Assembly (NCBI GenBank): GCA_040396995.1
Contig: JBBAWV010000005.1
Location: 1 to 64,000, forward strand
DNA: 64,000 bases
Direction: 5' to 3'
Source: Nodosilinea sp040396995
GTDB taxonomy: Bacteria > Cyanobacteriota > Cyanobacteriia > Phormidesmidales > Phormidesmidaceae
Made by a program: the position numbers and the translations under genes
Shown: in pieces, positions 51,803-61,737 of the stretch
How positions within the stretch are numbered: the first letter of the stretch is position 1
How the letters are laid out: each line of letters starts with the position of its first letter
The notes under the pieces: model-generated
Seen by the model: the letters and a program-made list of their open reading frames with translations, nothing else
What the model was told of the DNA's origin: nothing
Database searches by the model: none

Positions 51803-53198
51803 CGCCACCGCCGCCATTGTTTACCTGCCCTGGGCTATCACTGCCCGCCGCAACATCGACACCATCGTGGCCCAGGTGAACCAAGAAATGATGATGGGCA
51901 CCTCCAAGGAGGTTGAGCGCCTGTTTACCAATGCCCAGTCTGCCCAGCAGGTGCTCAGCAGCAGCTTTGGCCAAGACCTCATCGACCTGACCGACCTAGA
52001 CGCCACCCGTGACTTCATGCTAGGCGTGTTGCGGGCCTATCCCAACTTTACCTGGGTACAGTATGGCGATGCGGGGGGCGACTTCCTCGGTGCCCAGCGC
52101 GGCACCGACTCGACCCTATATTTCCACCATCGCACCTGGGATGCCGACCGCAAAACCACCACCACCACTATCTACACCTTCGACGACAGTGGTGCCATCC
52201 CCCAGGAAATCCGCCGCGAGACCCGGATCATGAATCCGCCCTTCTACGCCCCAGAGCGACCTTGGTACCAATCGGCCATAAAGACCCCAGGGCAACCCGC
52301 CGAAACCGTGTACGTGTATCGGTCGAACCGAGTCCCCGGCATGGATGTCACGGTTACCCTATCCAGGGACGGGGAGATTATGGGCGTGATCGGCATTGGT
52401 ATTGAGCTGACTCAGCTCTCGGACTACCTAGAATCGCTCCAGCAAGATCGCCCCGGTGCCGCCTTCATCATTAACGATCAGCGAGATTTGATTGCCTCCA
52501 CCGTGGCTCAGGAGGCCATGCCCACCCAGGTCTCGGTGGACGGATTGCCCCAACTCCAGCGGTTTGACGCCGTGCAGGATCCCCTCCTACAACGGGCCAG
52601 TCGGGCCATCCAAGCCTCCCCCGCCCTCGACGACCTGCTGCGCTACACCGACAGCCAGAGCGGCGAACACTACTACATCTCCCTCACCCGCCTCGACTAC
52701 CTCGACTGGACGGTCGGCACCATCATCCCCGAAGCAGACTACATGGCGGGCATTCGCCGCAACCAGCAGTTATTACTCGTCGTGATTGTCTTTTTCACGA
52801 TCTGCACCGCCGCCATCGCCATTGGGCTAGCCAACCGACTCATTGCCCAACCCGTCCTAGACATTGCCAAAGCCGCCACCAAAATCGAGGATGAAACCTT
52901 TGACCTCGATCAAGACCTCGATCCCCTCGCCGCCATCATCACCCGCCAGGATGAAATAGGTCGCCTCGCCCGCATTTTCCGCCAAATGGCCCATCAGGTC
53001 TACCAACGAGAGCAGCGGCTGAAGCAGCAAATCCAGGCATTTCAGATCGAGATTGATGAATCCAAACGCCAGCGCCAGGTGAAGGAAATTGTGGAAACCG
53101 ACTTTTTCCAAGACCTCGCCCTCAAGGCCCAAGCCCTCCGCCAGCAATATCAGGAGAAAGATCAGCTCCAGGATGAGGATAAAGACGGGGACAATTGA
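51732..53198 (+). CDS. Membrane sensor with dCache-like and HAMP domains
   Basis: Protein of 488 residues from ATG 51732, overlapping the symporter gene by 71 bp in another frame. TM1 is in residues 12-35. The periplasmic dCache-like region (about 40-345) includes NPPFYAPERPWYQSAIKTPGQ and GEIMGVIGIGIELTQLSDYL. TM2 (LLLVVIVFFTICTAAIAIGLA) is followed by HAMP and a coiled coil. No kinase, methyl-acceptor or cyclase domain follows, so any output must come through a partner. The longer frame from 51603 is Pro-rich and lies inside the symporter gene, so it is rejected. Confidence 0.78.
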   Translation: MTSRFRRPLGLKATLVGAVFLTVSATAAIVYLPWAITARRNIDTIVAQVNQEMMMGTSKEVERLFTNAQSAQQVLSSSFGQDLIDLTDLDATRDFMLGVLRAYPNFTWVQYGDAGGDFLGAQRGTDSTLYFHHRTWDADRKTTTTTIYTFDDSGAIPQEIRRETRIMNPPFYAPERPWYQSAIKTPGQPAETVYVYRSNRVPGMDVTVTLSRDGEIMGVIGIGIELTQLSDYLESLQQDRPGAAFIINDQRDLIASTVAQEAMPTQVSVDGLPQLQRFDAVQDPLLQRASRAIQASPALDDLLRYTDSQSGEHYYISLTRLDYLDWTVGTIIPEADYMAGIRRNQQLLLVVIVFFTICTAAIAIGLANRLIAQPVLDIAKAATKIEDETFDLDQDLDPLAAIITRQDEIGRLARIFRQMAHQVYQREQRLKQQIQAFQIEIDESKRQRQVKEIVETDFFQDLALKAQALRQQYQEKDQLQDEDKDGDN

Positions 53199-53324
53199 CG
53201 GGCTTGGGCAAACCACGCAATTTAAAGTTTTGTGGCTACCCTGGAGGTTGGAGGGCAGAGGCCGTGAATCCTAAAGGTGGGGTCTGTTGGCCCACCATCG
53301 CTGCCGTTTGCCTGGGAATGCCCT

Positions 53325-55232
53325 ATGAGTGACCTCTTTAAAGGCTTTGAACAACTGCTGGAACTGGCCAAAACCCTAGAGGAAAAGGCTGAAAGCGGCG
53401 AACTCAAGACCAATGTGCAGATCAATGCCCGTGGGATGAGCAGCATTCCCCGCCAGGGCAACATTCCCGATATCGGCGTCAGCCGCATGGGGCGTCCGGG
53501 TGCGGGTGTTAGCTCAGACTCCGTGGATGACGTGATTATCACCCCGCCCCCTAATCGCAATCCATCCCCAGCGGACGCTCCCACTTCTCCCGATTCTCAC
53601 CCCACTGCTGCCAACACGTCACCCGCTGACCATTCACCCGAACCACCCACCCTGCAGTCCGTTGGCGGTTTGGCCGAAACCCTGCAAGAACTGCGGGAAC
53701 TGGTGGAAATTCCCCTCAAACGGCCCGATGTACTGGCCAAACTGGGCCTAGACCCCACCCGTGGCGTGCTGATGGTTGGCCCTCCCGGCACCGGAAAAAC
53801 CCTCACCGCCCGCTCCCTCGCGGAGGATTTGGGGGTGAACTACATCGCCATTGTGGGGCCGGAGGTGATGGGCAAATACTATGGAGAGGCCGAACAACGC
53901 CTGCGCGGCATCTTTGAAAAAGCCAAAAAAGCCGCCCCCTGCCTGATTTTCATCGACGAAATCGACAGCCTTGCCCCCGACCGCAGCAAGGTGGAAGGGG
54001 AGTTGGAGAAGCGTCTGGTCGCCACACTTTTAGGACTGATGGACGGCTTTGCCCAAAGCCAGGGAGTACTGGTGCTGGCGGCCACCAATCGGCCTGATCA
54101 TTTGGATCCCGCCCTGCGCCGCCCCGGACGCTTTGACCGCGAGGTGCAGTTCCGCGTCCCCGACCGCCAGGGAAGATTGGAAATTCTGACCATTCAAACC
54201 CGTGAGATGCCCCTGGATGGCGTGGATCTCGCCGCCATTGCCGACCAAGCCGTGGGGCTGGTGGGGGCCGACCTCAAAGCCCTCTGCCAAAAAGCGGCAT
54301 ACCTTGCGTTGCGTCGCCAGGTGCCCAACCTCAACGCCCCCGTACCCGACACCATGACCCTGCTGCCGGAGGACTTCGCCCAAGCCCTGAAGGCGATTAA
54401 ACCCTCCGTCCTGCGGTCGGTGGAGGTGGAAGCCCCCGCCATTGCCTGGGACGACATCGGTGGCTTGGAAGCGGTGAAGCAAACCCTACAAGAGTCGGTG
54501 GAAGGGGCGCTGCTCTACCCCGAACTCTACGAGCAAACGGGGGCCAAAGCTCCCCGTGGGCTGCTGCTGTGGGGGCCACCGGGCACGGGCAAAACCCTCT
54601 TGGCCAAGGCCGTCGCCGCCCAGGCCAGGGCCAACTTCATCGCTGTTAATGGCCCAGAACTGCTGAGCCGCTGGGTGGGTGCTGCGGAACAGGCCGTGCG
54701 AGAACTCTTCGCCAAGGCCCGCCAAGCCGCCCCCTGCGTGGTGTTCATCGACGAAATTGATACCCTGGTGCCCGCCCGTGGCCAATACATGGGCGATTCC
54801 GGCGTCAGCGACCGAGTGGTGGGCCAACTGCTGACCGAACTGGACGGCCTGCAAGACTGCCGTAACGTGCTGATGATTGGGGCCACCAACCGCCCCAACG
54901 CCCTCGACCCTGCCATCCTGCGGGCTGGACGCATCGATCTTCAGCTCGAAATTAGCCTGCCCGATGCCGCTGGACGCCTCGCCATCCTAGAAGTCCACAA
55001 CCAAAACCGCCCCCTAGATGACGTAGACCTGCCCCACTGGGCCATCCTCACCGACGGCTGGAATGGTGCAGACCTGGCCCTACTCAGCAACCAAGCCGCC
55101 CTAGAAGCCGTTCGCGAATACCGCGCCCAGGCCATGACTGACCCCAGTCAAATCCGCATCACCGCCCAGCACTGGGAAAAGGCCCACCAGGCCATCCTCA
55201 GCCAGCGGGATTCCGTTGCTAGTCGGGGGTAG
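53325..55232 (+). CDS. Cdc48/VAT-like double AAA+ ATPase
   Basis: Protein of 635 residues from ATG 53325. Residues 1-120 are a charged, Pro-rich, poorly ordered region (SDLFKGFEQLLELAKTLEEK at the start). AAA domain 1: Walker A GPPGTGKT about 152-159, Walker B FIDEIDS about 210, sensor ATNRPDHLDPALRRPGRFDRE with arginine fingers. AAA domain 2: Walker A GPPGTGKT about 416-423, FIDEIDT about 477, ATNRPNALDPAILRAGRID. This is the Cdc48-type hexameric unfoldase arrangement without a typical N-domain. It is the last gene of the rightward cluster; its substrate is unknown. Confidence 0.9.
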   Translation: MSDLFKGFEQLLELAKTLEEKAESGELKTNVQINARGMSSIPRQGNIPDIGVSRMGRPGAGVSSDSVDDVIITPPPNRNPSPADAPTSPDSHPTAANTSPADHSPEPPTLQSVGGLAETLQELRELVEIPLKRPDVLAKLGLDPTRGVLMVGPPGTGKTLTARSLAEDLGVNYIAIVGPEVMGKYYGEAEQRLRGIFEKAKKAAPCLIFIDEIDSLAPDRSKVEGELEKRLVATLLGLMDGFAQSQGVLVLAATNRPDHLDPALRRPGRFDREVQFRVPDRQGRLEILTIQTREMPLDGVDLAAIADQAVGLVGADLKALCQKAAYLALRRQVPNLNAPVPDTMTLLPEDFAQALKAIKPSVLRSVEVEAPAIAWDDIGGLEAVKQTLQESVEGALLYPELYEQTGAKAPRGLLLWGPPGTGKTLLAKAVAAQARANFIAVNGPELLSRWVGAAEQAVRELFAKARQAAPCVVFIDEIDTLVPARGQYMGDSGVSDRVVGQLLTELDGLQDCRNVLMIGATNRPNALDPAILRAGRIDLQLEISLPDAAGRLAILEVHNQNRPLDDVDLPHWAILTDGWNGADLALLSNQAALEAVREYRAQAMTDPSQIRITAQHWEKAHQAILSQRDSVASRG

Positions 55233-55365
55233 CACCTGTCATCGCTAGCAGATCGCGTTTCAACCGTCCTCTAAGCGATCTCTAAGCGATTGATAACGCT
55301 AGCGCGGCTTGCAACTAGGCGCGGCATAGGCAACGGGATTAAGTCCTTGCCATCGGAATTTCCTG

Positions 55366-55923
55366 TTAGGGGCCAGGGTCGGGGGTGGCGATCAGTCTGG
55401 ACAAATCGAGCTGAATTTTGGTGTCGATCAAAATGGTGTCGCTGAGGACGACGCGGTCTCCGGTGATCCAGACGGTCTGAGGTTGAAAGCGATAGAGGCG
55501 GCGGGGCGAGGGAGGGAGGTAATCGGCGGCAGTGCGGCGTTGTCCTGGGGCCGCTCGTTGCAGGAGCAAGGGAATGACCGCTTCGACGGCGGCGGCAGCC
55601 ACTTCTGTGGCGGTGCCTGCGAGGTAAAGTCCCTGCCCTTGGCCCTCGGCTCGGTCGGTGCTGTAGATGGCGATGGCAGCATGGCCCTGGTTGGCGTAGA
55701 GGTTTTGGGAATGCTGGGCCACCTGGGTTGAAGACCAATAGAGGTTCCAGGCGGCATCGTAGCCAAAAAAGATTGGGGAAGCCCAGGGGAGGCCATCGGG
55801 GCTGCTGGTGGCGAGGGTGCCGTAGATTGTCCCCGCTAGAATTTGCCGTGCCCTGGCCAGCACCGCCGGATTCTGGCCCTTGGTGGTGTTGACCCAGCCG
55901 TTTTCAGGGGTAGCTTGGGACAT
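55366..55923 (-). CDS. Pyridoxamine 5'-phosphate oxidase-like flavin-binding protein
   Basis: Split-barrel FMN-binding-like protein of 185 residues from ATG 55923 (MSQATPENG); the upstream in-frame start at 55950 is less likely. AGTIYGTLATSSPDGLPWASPIFFGYD is the PPOX N-terminal block, then LYWSSTQVAQHSQNLYANQ and a GLYLAGTATEV strand. The cofactor (FMN, F420 or haem) and reaction cannot be told from sequence. It is divergent from pcxA. Confidence 0.8.
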   Translation of the reverse strand: MSQATPENGWVNTTKGQNPAVLARARQILAGTIYGTLATSSPDGLPWASPIFFGYDAAWNLYWSSTQVAQHSQNLYANQGHAAIAIYSTDRAEGQGQGLYLAGTATEVAAAAVEAVIPLLLQRAAPGQRRTAADYLPPSPRRLYRFQPQTVWITGDRVVLSDTILIDTKIQLDLSRLIATPDPGP

Positions 55924-56093
55924 GGTGAACGGCCTCCCGACGCGATGCAAGCTCCTTCCTAGGATCGGTGAAACCTGGGTGGAGTAGCAAGGCCTGGAAG
56001 CAGGGATCCATTGCCACTTCCAGAGCCGATTGGAAGTGATGTATTATCCTTGGGTTTAGAGCCAGACCGCAATCCTTTCCCCTGTGCCCGCTG

Positions 56094-57446
56094 ATGCAGA
56101 CTCCAGGCTTTTTTCGCAACGCCCAGCAATGGTTTTTCCGCACCCCGGAACGAGCCCTAAACCAGGCTTACGAGGCGGCACAGATGATTGAGGCCATTGA
56201 GCGGGAATATTTTGGTGGCAACCCCATCTCCTCTCGCTACGGCAGCTACGGCGACAGCGCCATGGACTATTTTCAGGCTGAGCTCAAGAAATATCTCAAC
56301 CTGATTAAGGTGCGCATGGCCGAGTTTCGCACCAGCCGTACGGTGATCCGGGTGTCTGATGCCCGGATCATGGAGGTGGCCTTATCAACCCCCGAAGCCG
56401 ACGAACTGGCGGTGAATGTGGTGGATCGGCAGGCGGTGCTGTTTCGCAAGCTGCGGCTGATTGATGAGGTGCTAGCCCGCTATGCCGCCCTAGAGGCTCC
56501 GCCAGAGCGAGTGATTACCCTGACCGAGGGGGCCAACGGTAACCTGGCCTCGGCCTCATCGACCCAGGTGTTGCGGGCTAAGGCCGAACAGTCGCGGGGG
56601 CAAAGCAATGGGGCCATCGATGCCACCAGCGACAGCCGGGAGGGGCTGTCAGACCGGGTCAACGTGCTGCCCCGATCCATCCTGCGTACGGTGGATCGGA
56701 TTCGTCAGGATCTCGATCCCAACGCCGAAGAGGAGGTGGTGCAGGAGTTTCGTACCTCCAAGGCCAGAACTACCACCGCCATTCGCTTCCTGCTGCTGCT
56801 GGTGATTGTGCCCCTGCTCACCCAGCAGTTCACCAAAACCTTTCTGGTGGGGCCAGTGGTCGATCACTTCCGCCAGGATCAGCAGGCTGAGGTGTTTCTG
56901 AACGTGGAAATGGAGGAAGAGGCGCTCCACGAACTTCAGCAGTTTGAGGAGCGGCTACGGTTTGAGGTACTGATTGGCAAGGCTCCCCCCCTGTCGGAAC
57001 TCAATATTGAACGACAGGTGCGGGAAAAGGCTACGGAAATTGACGAAGAATATCGCCAACGCAGTGCCGACGCCATTAAAAATATTTTTGCCGATCTGAT
57101 GGCAGCGGGAGCCTTCGCCCTCCTGTTGATCACCCGCAAACAGGACGTAGCCAACCTGAAATCCTTTATGGATGAAATTGTCTACGGCCTTAGCGACAGT
57201 GCCAAAGCTTTCATCATCATTCTGTTTACCGATGTTTTTGTGGGGTTCCACTCGCCCCACGGCTGGGAAGTCCTACTAGAAGGGCTATCCCGTCATTTAG
57301 GCTTTCCTGCCAACAGAGAATTTATCTTTCTCTTTATCGCTACCTTCCCGGTGATTCTCGATACGGTGTTTAAGTACTGGATTTTCCGTTATCTCAACCG
57401 CATTTCGCCCTCGGCGGTGGCCACCTATAAGAACATGAATGAGTAG
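56094..57446 (+). CDS. pcxA: Proton extrusion protein PcxA (CotA/CemA family)
   Basis: Inner-membrane protein needed for light-induced Na-dependent proton extrusion and indirectly for inorganic carbon uptake; homologue of chloroplast CemA. 450 residues, similar to Synechocystis CotA. The N-terminal soluble part has FFRTPERALNQAYEAAQMIE, DYFQAELKKYLNLIKVRM and SILRTVDRIRQDL. About four membrane segments follow residue 225 (IRFLLLLVIVPLLTQQF, ADLMAAGAFALLLI, AFIIILFTDVFVGFHSPHGWE, FIFLFIATFPVILDTVFKYW). The FHSPHGWE and KYWIFRYLNR blocks are family hallmarks. Confidence 0.93.
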   Translation: MQTPGFFRNAQQWFFRTPERALNQAYEAAQMIEAIEREYFGGNPISSRYGSYGDSAMDYFQAELKKYLNLIKVRMAEFRTSRTVIRVSDARIMEVALSTPEADELAVNVVDRQAVLFRKLRLIDEVLARYAALEAPPERVITLTEGANGNLASASSTQVLRAKAEQSRGQSNGAIDATSDSREGLSDRVNVLPRSILRTVDRIRQDLDPNAEEEVVQEFRTSKARTTTAIRFLLLLVIVPLLTQQFTKTFLVGPVVDHFRQDQQAEVFLNVEMEEEALHELQQFEERLRFEVLIGKAPPLSELNIERQVREKATEIDEEYRQRSADAIKNIFADLMAAGAFALLLITRKQDVANLKSFMDEIVYGLSDSAKAFIIILFTDVFVGFHSPHGWEVLLEGLSRHLGFPANREFIFLFIATFPVILDTVFKYWIFRYLNRISPSAVATYKNMNE

Positions 57447-57620
57447 GAAAAGAGACTTTTTATCTGACTCTTCTTCCTTATCTTTTTTGGAGAAGGGGTT
57501 GGGGGATCTAGCTTGCTTTCCGTAGGGTGGGCGATGACTTTGTGAAAGTGGGATTCTCCCGTTCTCTACATCAGAGAAGCAGGCTAATCTCAGGATGTTT
57601 TTGGTTTCGGTTAGGTGGTG

Positions 57621-58307
57621 ATGATGCGGGGTAAATTGATTGTGTTTGAGGGGGTGGAGGGCTGTGGAAAGTCTACCCAGATCCAGCGGCTGCGGGAAAA
57701 TTTAGCCCAGAGTGCCTCTTTTCAAACTCTGCAAGCTCAGGGGATCATCCCCGAATTGCTCATCACCCGCGAACCGGGGGGCACCGACCTAGGGCTAGGA
57801 TTGCGGCGGCTCTTGCTGGACAATCCCCATGATGTGGTGATTGCGCCACGGGCGGAACTGTTGCTCTATGCCGCCGACCGGGCTCAGCACATTGAAGAAC
57901 TGATCCTGCCAGCCCTGGAAAGGGGAAGTTGGGTACTGTGTGATCGGTTTACCGATTCCACCGTGGCCTACCAGGGCTATGGTCGGGGCTTAGATTTGGG
58001 CCTGATTCAAGACCTCAACCAAGGGGCGACGGCGGGGTTAGTGCCAGATTTAACGATTTGGCTGAAGCTAGATGTGGTGCAAGGGCTAGCCAGGGCAGAG
58101 CGGCGTGGCTCTCAAGATCGCATGGAGCAGGCGGAACTCGCCTTTCACCAACGGGTGCAACGGGGCTTTGAGACCCTGGCCCAGCAATTTCCAGAGAGAC
58201 GGGCTACCATTGACGGGGCACAGCCTGCCGATGCGGTGGCGGCACAGATCAACACCATAGTTCATGACGATTTGGCACAGTGGTACAAGCCCTTTTTAGC
58301 GACCTAG
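57621..58307 (+). CDS. tmk: Thymidylate kinase
   Basis: P-loop dNMP kinase that phosphorylates dTMP. About 228 residues. Walker A FEGVEGCGKSTQ, DR-motif REPGG, then DRFTDSTVAYQGYGRGLD. The LID carries RAERRGSQDRMEQ. Possible starts are GTG 57615, GTG 57618, ATG 57621 and ATG 57624; the ATGs have a better-spaced AGGTGG. The 3' end overlaps holB by 28 bases, so the genes are co-translated. Confidence 0.92.
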   Translation: MMRGKLIVFEGVEGCGKSTQIQRLRENLAQSASFQTLQAQGIIPELLITREPGGTDLGLGLRRLLLDNPHDVVIAPRAELLLYAADRAQHIEELILPALERGSWVLCDRFTDSTVAYQGYGRGLDLGLIQDLNQGATAGLVPDLTIWLKLDVVQGLARAERRGSQDRMEQAELAFHQRVQRGFETLAQQFPERRATIDGAQPADAVAAQINTIVHDDLAQWYKPFLAT

Positions 58308-59257
58308 TGGGCCAGGATACGGCCATTGCCCTCCTGGCGCGGGCGGTGGGGCAGCGGCGGGTGGCTCCGGCCTATCTGTTTGCGGGGCCAAATGGGGTGG
58401 GGCGACGGCTAGCCGCAGAACGCTTGGCTGAGGTGCTGTTTGCCGCCGATGCCACCACCCTGACAGGCCCGGACCCAACGCCTAACCAGCGCCGCCGCAT
58501 TGCCCAGCGAAACCATCCTGACCTGCTGTGGGTAGAGCCGACCTATTTGCACCAGGGCAACCTTGTCCCCGCCTCTGCCGCTGCGGAACAGGGCATTACC
58601 CGCAAAAGTGCACCCCAAATTCGCCTCGAGCAAGTGCGCCAGATTGCCCAGTTTCTCAGCCGTCCACCGCTGGAATCCCCTCGCTGTGTGGTGGTGCTAG
58701 AAGCCGCCGAAACCATGGCCGAGGGAGCCGCCAACGGCTTGCTGAAAACCCTAGAAGAGCCCGGACAGGCCACCATTGTCCTGCTAGCCCCCGGCCCCCA
58801 AGCCCTGCTGCCGACCCTCGTCTCCCGCTGCCAAACAATTCCCTTTCAGCGGCTCAATAGCCCAGACCTGACCACCGTGCTACAGCGGGTGGGGCAAGCC
58901 GAAGTCCTCAACCAGCCCCAGGTAATCGCCATGGCCCAGGGTAGCCCCGGACAGGCCATCGCCGCCTACCAACAACTACAAGCCATCCCCACCGACCTCC
59001 TCCAAGCCCTCCACCAGCCCCCCAAAACCCTTCGCCTTGCCCTCGATCAGGGGCGTCAGGTAGCCAAGGTATTGGATACGGAATCCCAGATCTGGCTGCT
59101 AGATTACCTGCTGAACTGGTATTGGCAACAGTACCCCGTGGAAAGCGCCCAATGGCTTCCGCACCTGGAAAAAGCCAAGGGCTACCTACGCCGCTTTGTG
59201 CAGCCCCGTCTGGTGTGGGAGGTGATGTTTATGGAACTAGCCACCCTCACTCGCTAG
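58280..59257 (+). CDS. holB: DNA polymerase III delta' subunit (clamp-loader)
   Basis: Clamp-loader AAA+ subunit of 325 residues: FSDLVGQDTAIALLARAVGQ, YLFAGPNGVGRRLAAERLAE (a P-loop variant), QIRLEQVRQIAQFLSRPP, CVVVLEAAETMAEGAANGLLKTLEEPG and LVSRCQTIPFQ with the SRC motif. The four zinc cysteines typical of E. coli delta' are missing, as in cyanobacterial homologues. GTG 58280 lies inside tmk, in another frame. Confidence 0.9.
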   Translation: MVQALFSDLVGQDTAIALLARAVGQRRVAPAYLFAGPNGVGRRLAAERLAEVLFAADATTLTGPDPTPNQRRRIAQRNHPDLLWVEPTYLHQGNLVPASAAAEQGITRKSAPQIRLEQVRQIAQFLSRPPLESPRCVVVLEAAETMAEGAANGLLKTLEEPGQATIVLLAPGPQALLPTLVSRCQTIPFQRLNSPDLTTVLQRVGQAEVLNQPQVIAMAQGSPGQAIAAYQQLQAIPTDLLQALHQPPKTLRLALDQGRQVAKVLDTESQIWLLDYLLNWYWQQYPVESAQWLPHLEKAKGYLRRFVQPRLVWEVMFMELATLTR

Positions 59258-59702
59258 GCGTTGGGCGCAGGGAGTGGGCGGGGCCATCGTGGGGATGGAT
59301 AGGGCACTAACACCCCAGTGCTCCGCAAAATTATCAGGACACCAGACCTTGAACACGAAAGATCCGTCTTTGCCGCGAAGGTGGGAACCCAAGGCTGGGC
59401 AGCCAATCCTGCGTGGATTTTCGTAACAACGGGAACGACGACTTCCTTCCTTGCGGTTGTTCTAACCCTAACCTGATACGAAATCCGAATTCCATACCCC
59501 TGAAATAACCAGGGTGGTCATGGGGGCCACTCAGGTAACAGCCACTTCACCAGCGCCTTGCTCTCCTTCGCTTGATTTTCCTCTGTCCTGTACACTAATG
59601 CACTACCACAGTAGTGAAAAGGAACGCCGGAAGACAGCAGAATTACTTTAGGCTGGGATTGAACTGACTAGAACAACATCAACAGACATCCCATTCCTAG
59701 CC
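59258..59702. other. Intergenic stretch upstream of the TPR gene
   Basis: About 445 bp without a credible gene. A weakly AT-rich block at 59570-59700 with TACACTAATGCACTACCACAGTAGTG may hold the promoter. No repeat found elsewhere in the window. Confidence 0.45.
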
Positions 59703-61556
59703 ATGACCTCACCCTGCCAAGCGCTCATTGATCAACTGGTAGCCGATACCCTGAAGGGCAAAATTCAGTCCAAACAACAGGTCTATCGGCGGTTGCAGCA
59801 GGGGCTAGAACCGGGCAGTGGCGAACTGTTTGAGCGGGCGCTGGCCAACACCTTGGCCCAGGTAGACAAGGGACTGGCAGACGAGGACGAATTTAAGCAG
59901 GCCAAGGCCCAACGGCAGCAGCGGGCGCTGAAGATGATTGAATCTGAATGGCAGCGCTGGCAGGCCGATAACCAGGCCACGGCGGTGTTAACTGGGGTGG
60001 CGGCAGAGCTAGGGCAGGGGGCAGCGGCGGATCGACTGACGACCCTGCTAACGGCCCTAGACCCCAACCAGGCCCAGCCGTTGGATCGAGATCAACTCAG
60101 TCAGTTGGCCAAAGCGCTACATCAATCCGCACAATCCGCAACGACAAAAGTCGAACCCCAGGCTGGCCCATCTCTGGAGGATTTGGCCCAAGGATTAGAC
60201 CAGGGTCTCGCCACCTGGCAGGGGTTAGAAACCGAGGTGGTGGGCTGGATTTTTGCGGCGGGTCAATCCACCCTGGGCTTTGGCAATGCGCGGGAGACCC
60301 AAGGCCCTTGGTCGTTTTGGGGGAAGCAGACTCAGCTTTCCTCCCTGCGGTATTTATTTGAAGACCTGGCCTTGAACCAAACCGTTACCGCCGCCGGATT
60401 GTCTACCCCCCTACTGATCGCCGACTGGGTGGCCTGGGTAGTGGTGCTGCAACGGCTTCAGCGGGCCTTGGTGAACTGGTTTGACCAGCAACCCTACGAC
60501 CCCAAGGCGGGTAAGCGTCTATCCATCGCCACCTTTTTGAGCTTTGCGGTGGTCTGGAGCCAAATTGCCAATCGATTGGGCCAATTGGGGCAGGTTTCCC
60601 TGGCCCAGGGCAGTTTTCAGGTGTTGTTGCAGGGGCTACGACAGTTTGCCAACCAGCCCTATTTCCCCCTCTATGGCGGCCTGTTTACGGCGCTATCTGG
60701 AGAACCCCTGCGAACCTTGCTGGACTATTTGGATCAACCCCTTCAGCAGGTGCCCAACACGGCAACCAAGGGCCGTATCCTGACGCTGCTGGGCTATTCC
60801 CAACGGGCCATGGGGAACTACGCCCAGGCGGAAGCCTTCCACCAGAAGGCCCTCACCATTGCCCGCGAAGCCCAGGATGGCGTGTGTGAAATTGCCAGCC
60901 TCAACCACCTCAGCCGCACCGCCGTGGCCCAGCAAGACTACGACACCGCCCTTGGCCACAGCCAGCGGGCCTTGATTTTGGCCCGACAGCAGGGGGACAC
61001 CCTCGGCCAAGCCAACGCCCTCGCGAATTTGGGCTATAGCCAGGTAGCCCAGGGCCAAGATCAACTGTTGGAACCCGAACAGTACGAGGCTGTCCTCAGC
61101 TATCTGGAACAGGGCGTCACCCTCTCGGCCCAGGTGGGGGATCGGCCCAGCCAAGCCCTGTGCGCCAACAGTTTGGGGATCGCCCAACTCAAGCTCGGTC
61201 AGTACGAAGCGGCCATCACCGCCATCACCGATGGGTTGCAGGTGGCCCAGGCCATTGGCGACCGCTTCCTGATGGCCTCCAACTTGGCCCACCTCGCCGC
61301 CGCCCACCAAGGAGCCGGAACCCTCGATCAGGCCATCCTCACGGGCAGTTTGGCCATGTACCTGTTCGACCAAATCGGCTCCGACGACTGGCAACAACCC
61401 GCCGCCCTGCTCAGCATTCTCTATGGCCAGCTAGGGCCAGAGGGGTTCCAAACCATCCTGGAAACCCACCGTCCCCAGTTCCTGGCCAGCATCGGCGTGG
61501 ATGGCTACGATTATCTCCTGCCCCTGCTTACCCGCTACCGAGAAGCCCTGGGCTAA
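59703..61556 (+). CDS. Tetratricopeptide-repeat protein
   Basis: Protein of 617 residues. The first 330 are helical with Gln- and Ala-rich stretches and no known domain. From about residue 345 to 560 come at least five TPR/Sel1-like units of the LGN type: ILTLLGYSQRAMGNYAQAEAFHQKAL, EIASLNHLSRTAVAQQDYDTALGHSQRAL, ANALANLGYSQVAQGQ and ANSLGIAQLKLGQYEAAIT. No signal peptide or membrane segment. Likely a protein-interaction scaffold in the cytoplasm; function unknown. Confidence 0.8.
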   Translation: MTSPCQALIDQLVADTLKGKIQSKQQVYRRLQQGLEPGSGELFERALANTLAQVDKGLADEDEFKQAKAQRQQRALKMIESEWQRWQADNQATAVLTGVAAELGQGAAADRLTTLLTALDPNQAQPLDRDQLSQLAKALHQSAQSATTKVEPQAGPSLEDLAQGLDQGLATWQGLETEVVGWIFAAGQSTLGFGNARETQGPWSFWGKQTQLSSLRYLFEDLALNQTVTAAGLSTPLLIADWVAWVVVLQRLQRALVNWFDQQPYDPKAGKRLSIATFLSFAVVWSQIANRLGQLGQVSLAQGSFQVLLQGLRQFANQPYFPLYGGLFTALSGEPLRTLLDYLDQPLQQVPNTATKGRILTLLGYSQRAMGNYAQAEAFHQKALTIAREAQDGVCEIASLNHLSRTAVAQQDYDTALGHSQRALILARQQGDTLGQANALANLGYSQVAQGQDQLLEPEQYEAVLSYLEQGVTLSAQVGDRPSQALCANSLGIAQLKLGQYEAAITAITDGLQVAQAIGDRFLMASNLAHLAAAHQGAGTLDQAILTGSLAMYLFDQIGSDDWQQPAALLSILYGQLGPEGFQTILETHRPQFLASIGVDGYDYLLPLLTRYREALG

Positions 61557-61737
61557 TCGAAACTTTAATGAGTATCCCTGTCAAGATTCAAGAACTTGGG
61601 GATCAGTAGAGGCTAGCAGATCCGCTACAGTGACTAAACAACCGTGAGTAAACCGTTGTCCGTTATCGGACGGCTAGGGCTGGGCCGTTGCAGTTCGCTC
61701 ACCGCATTTCCGCGTTTCCTTTATTTGCTTTTCCTCT

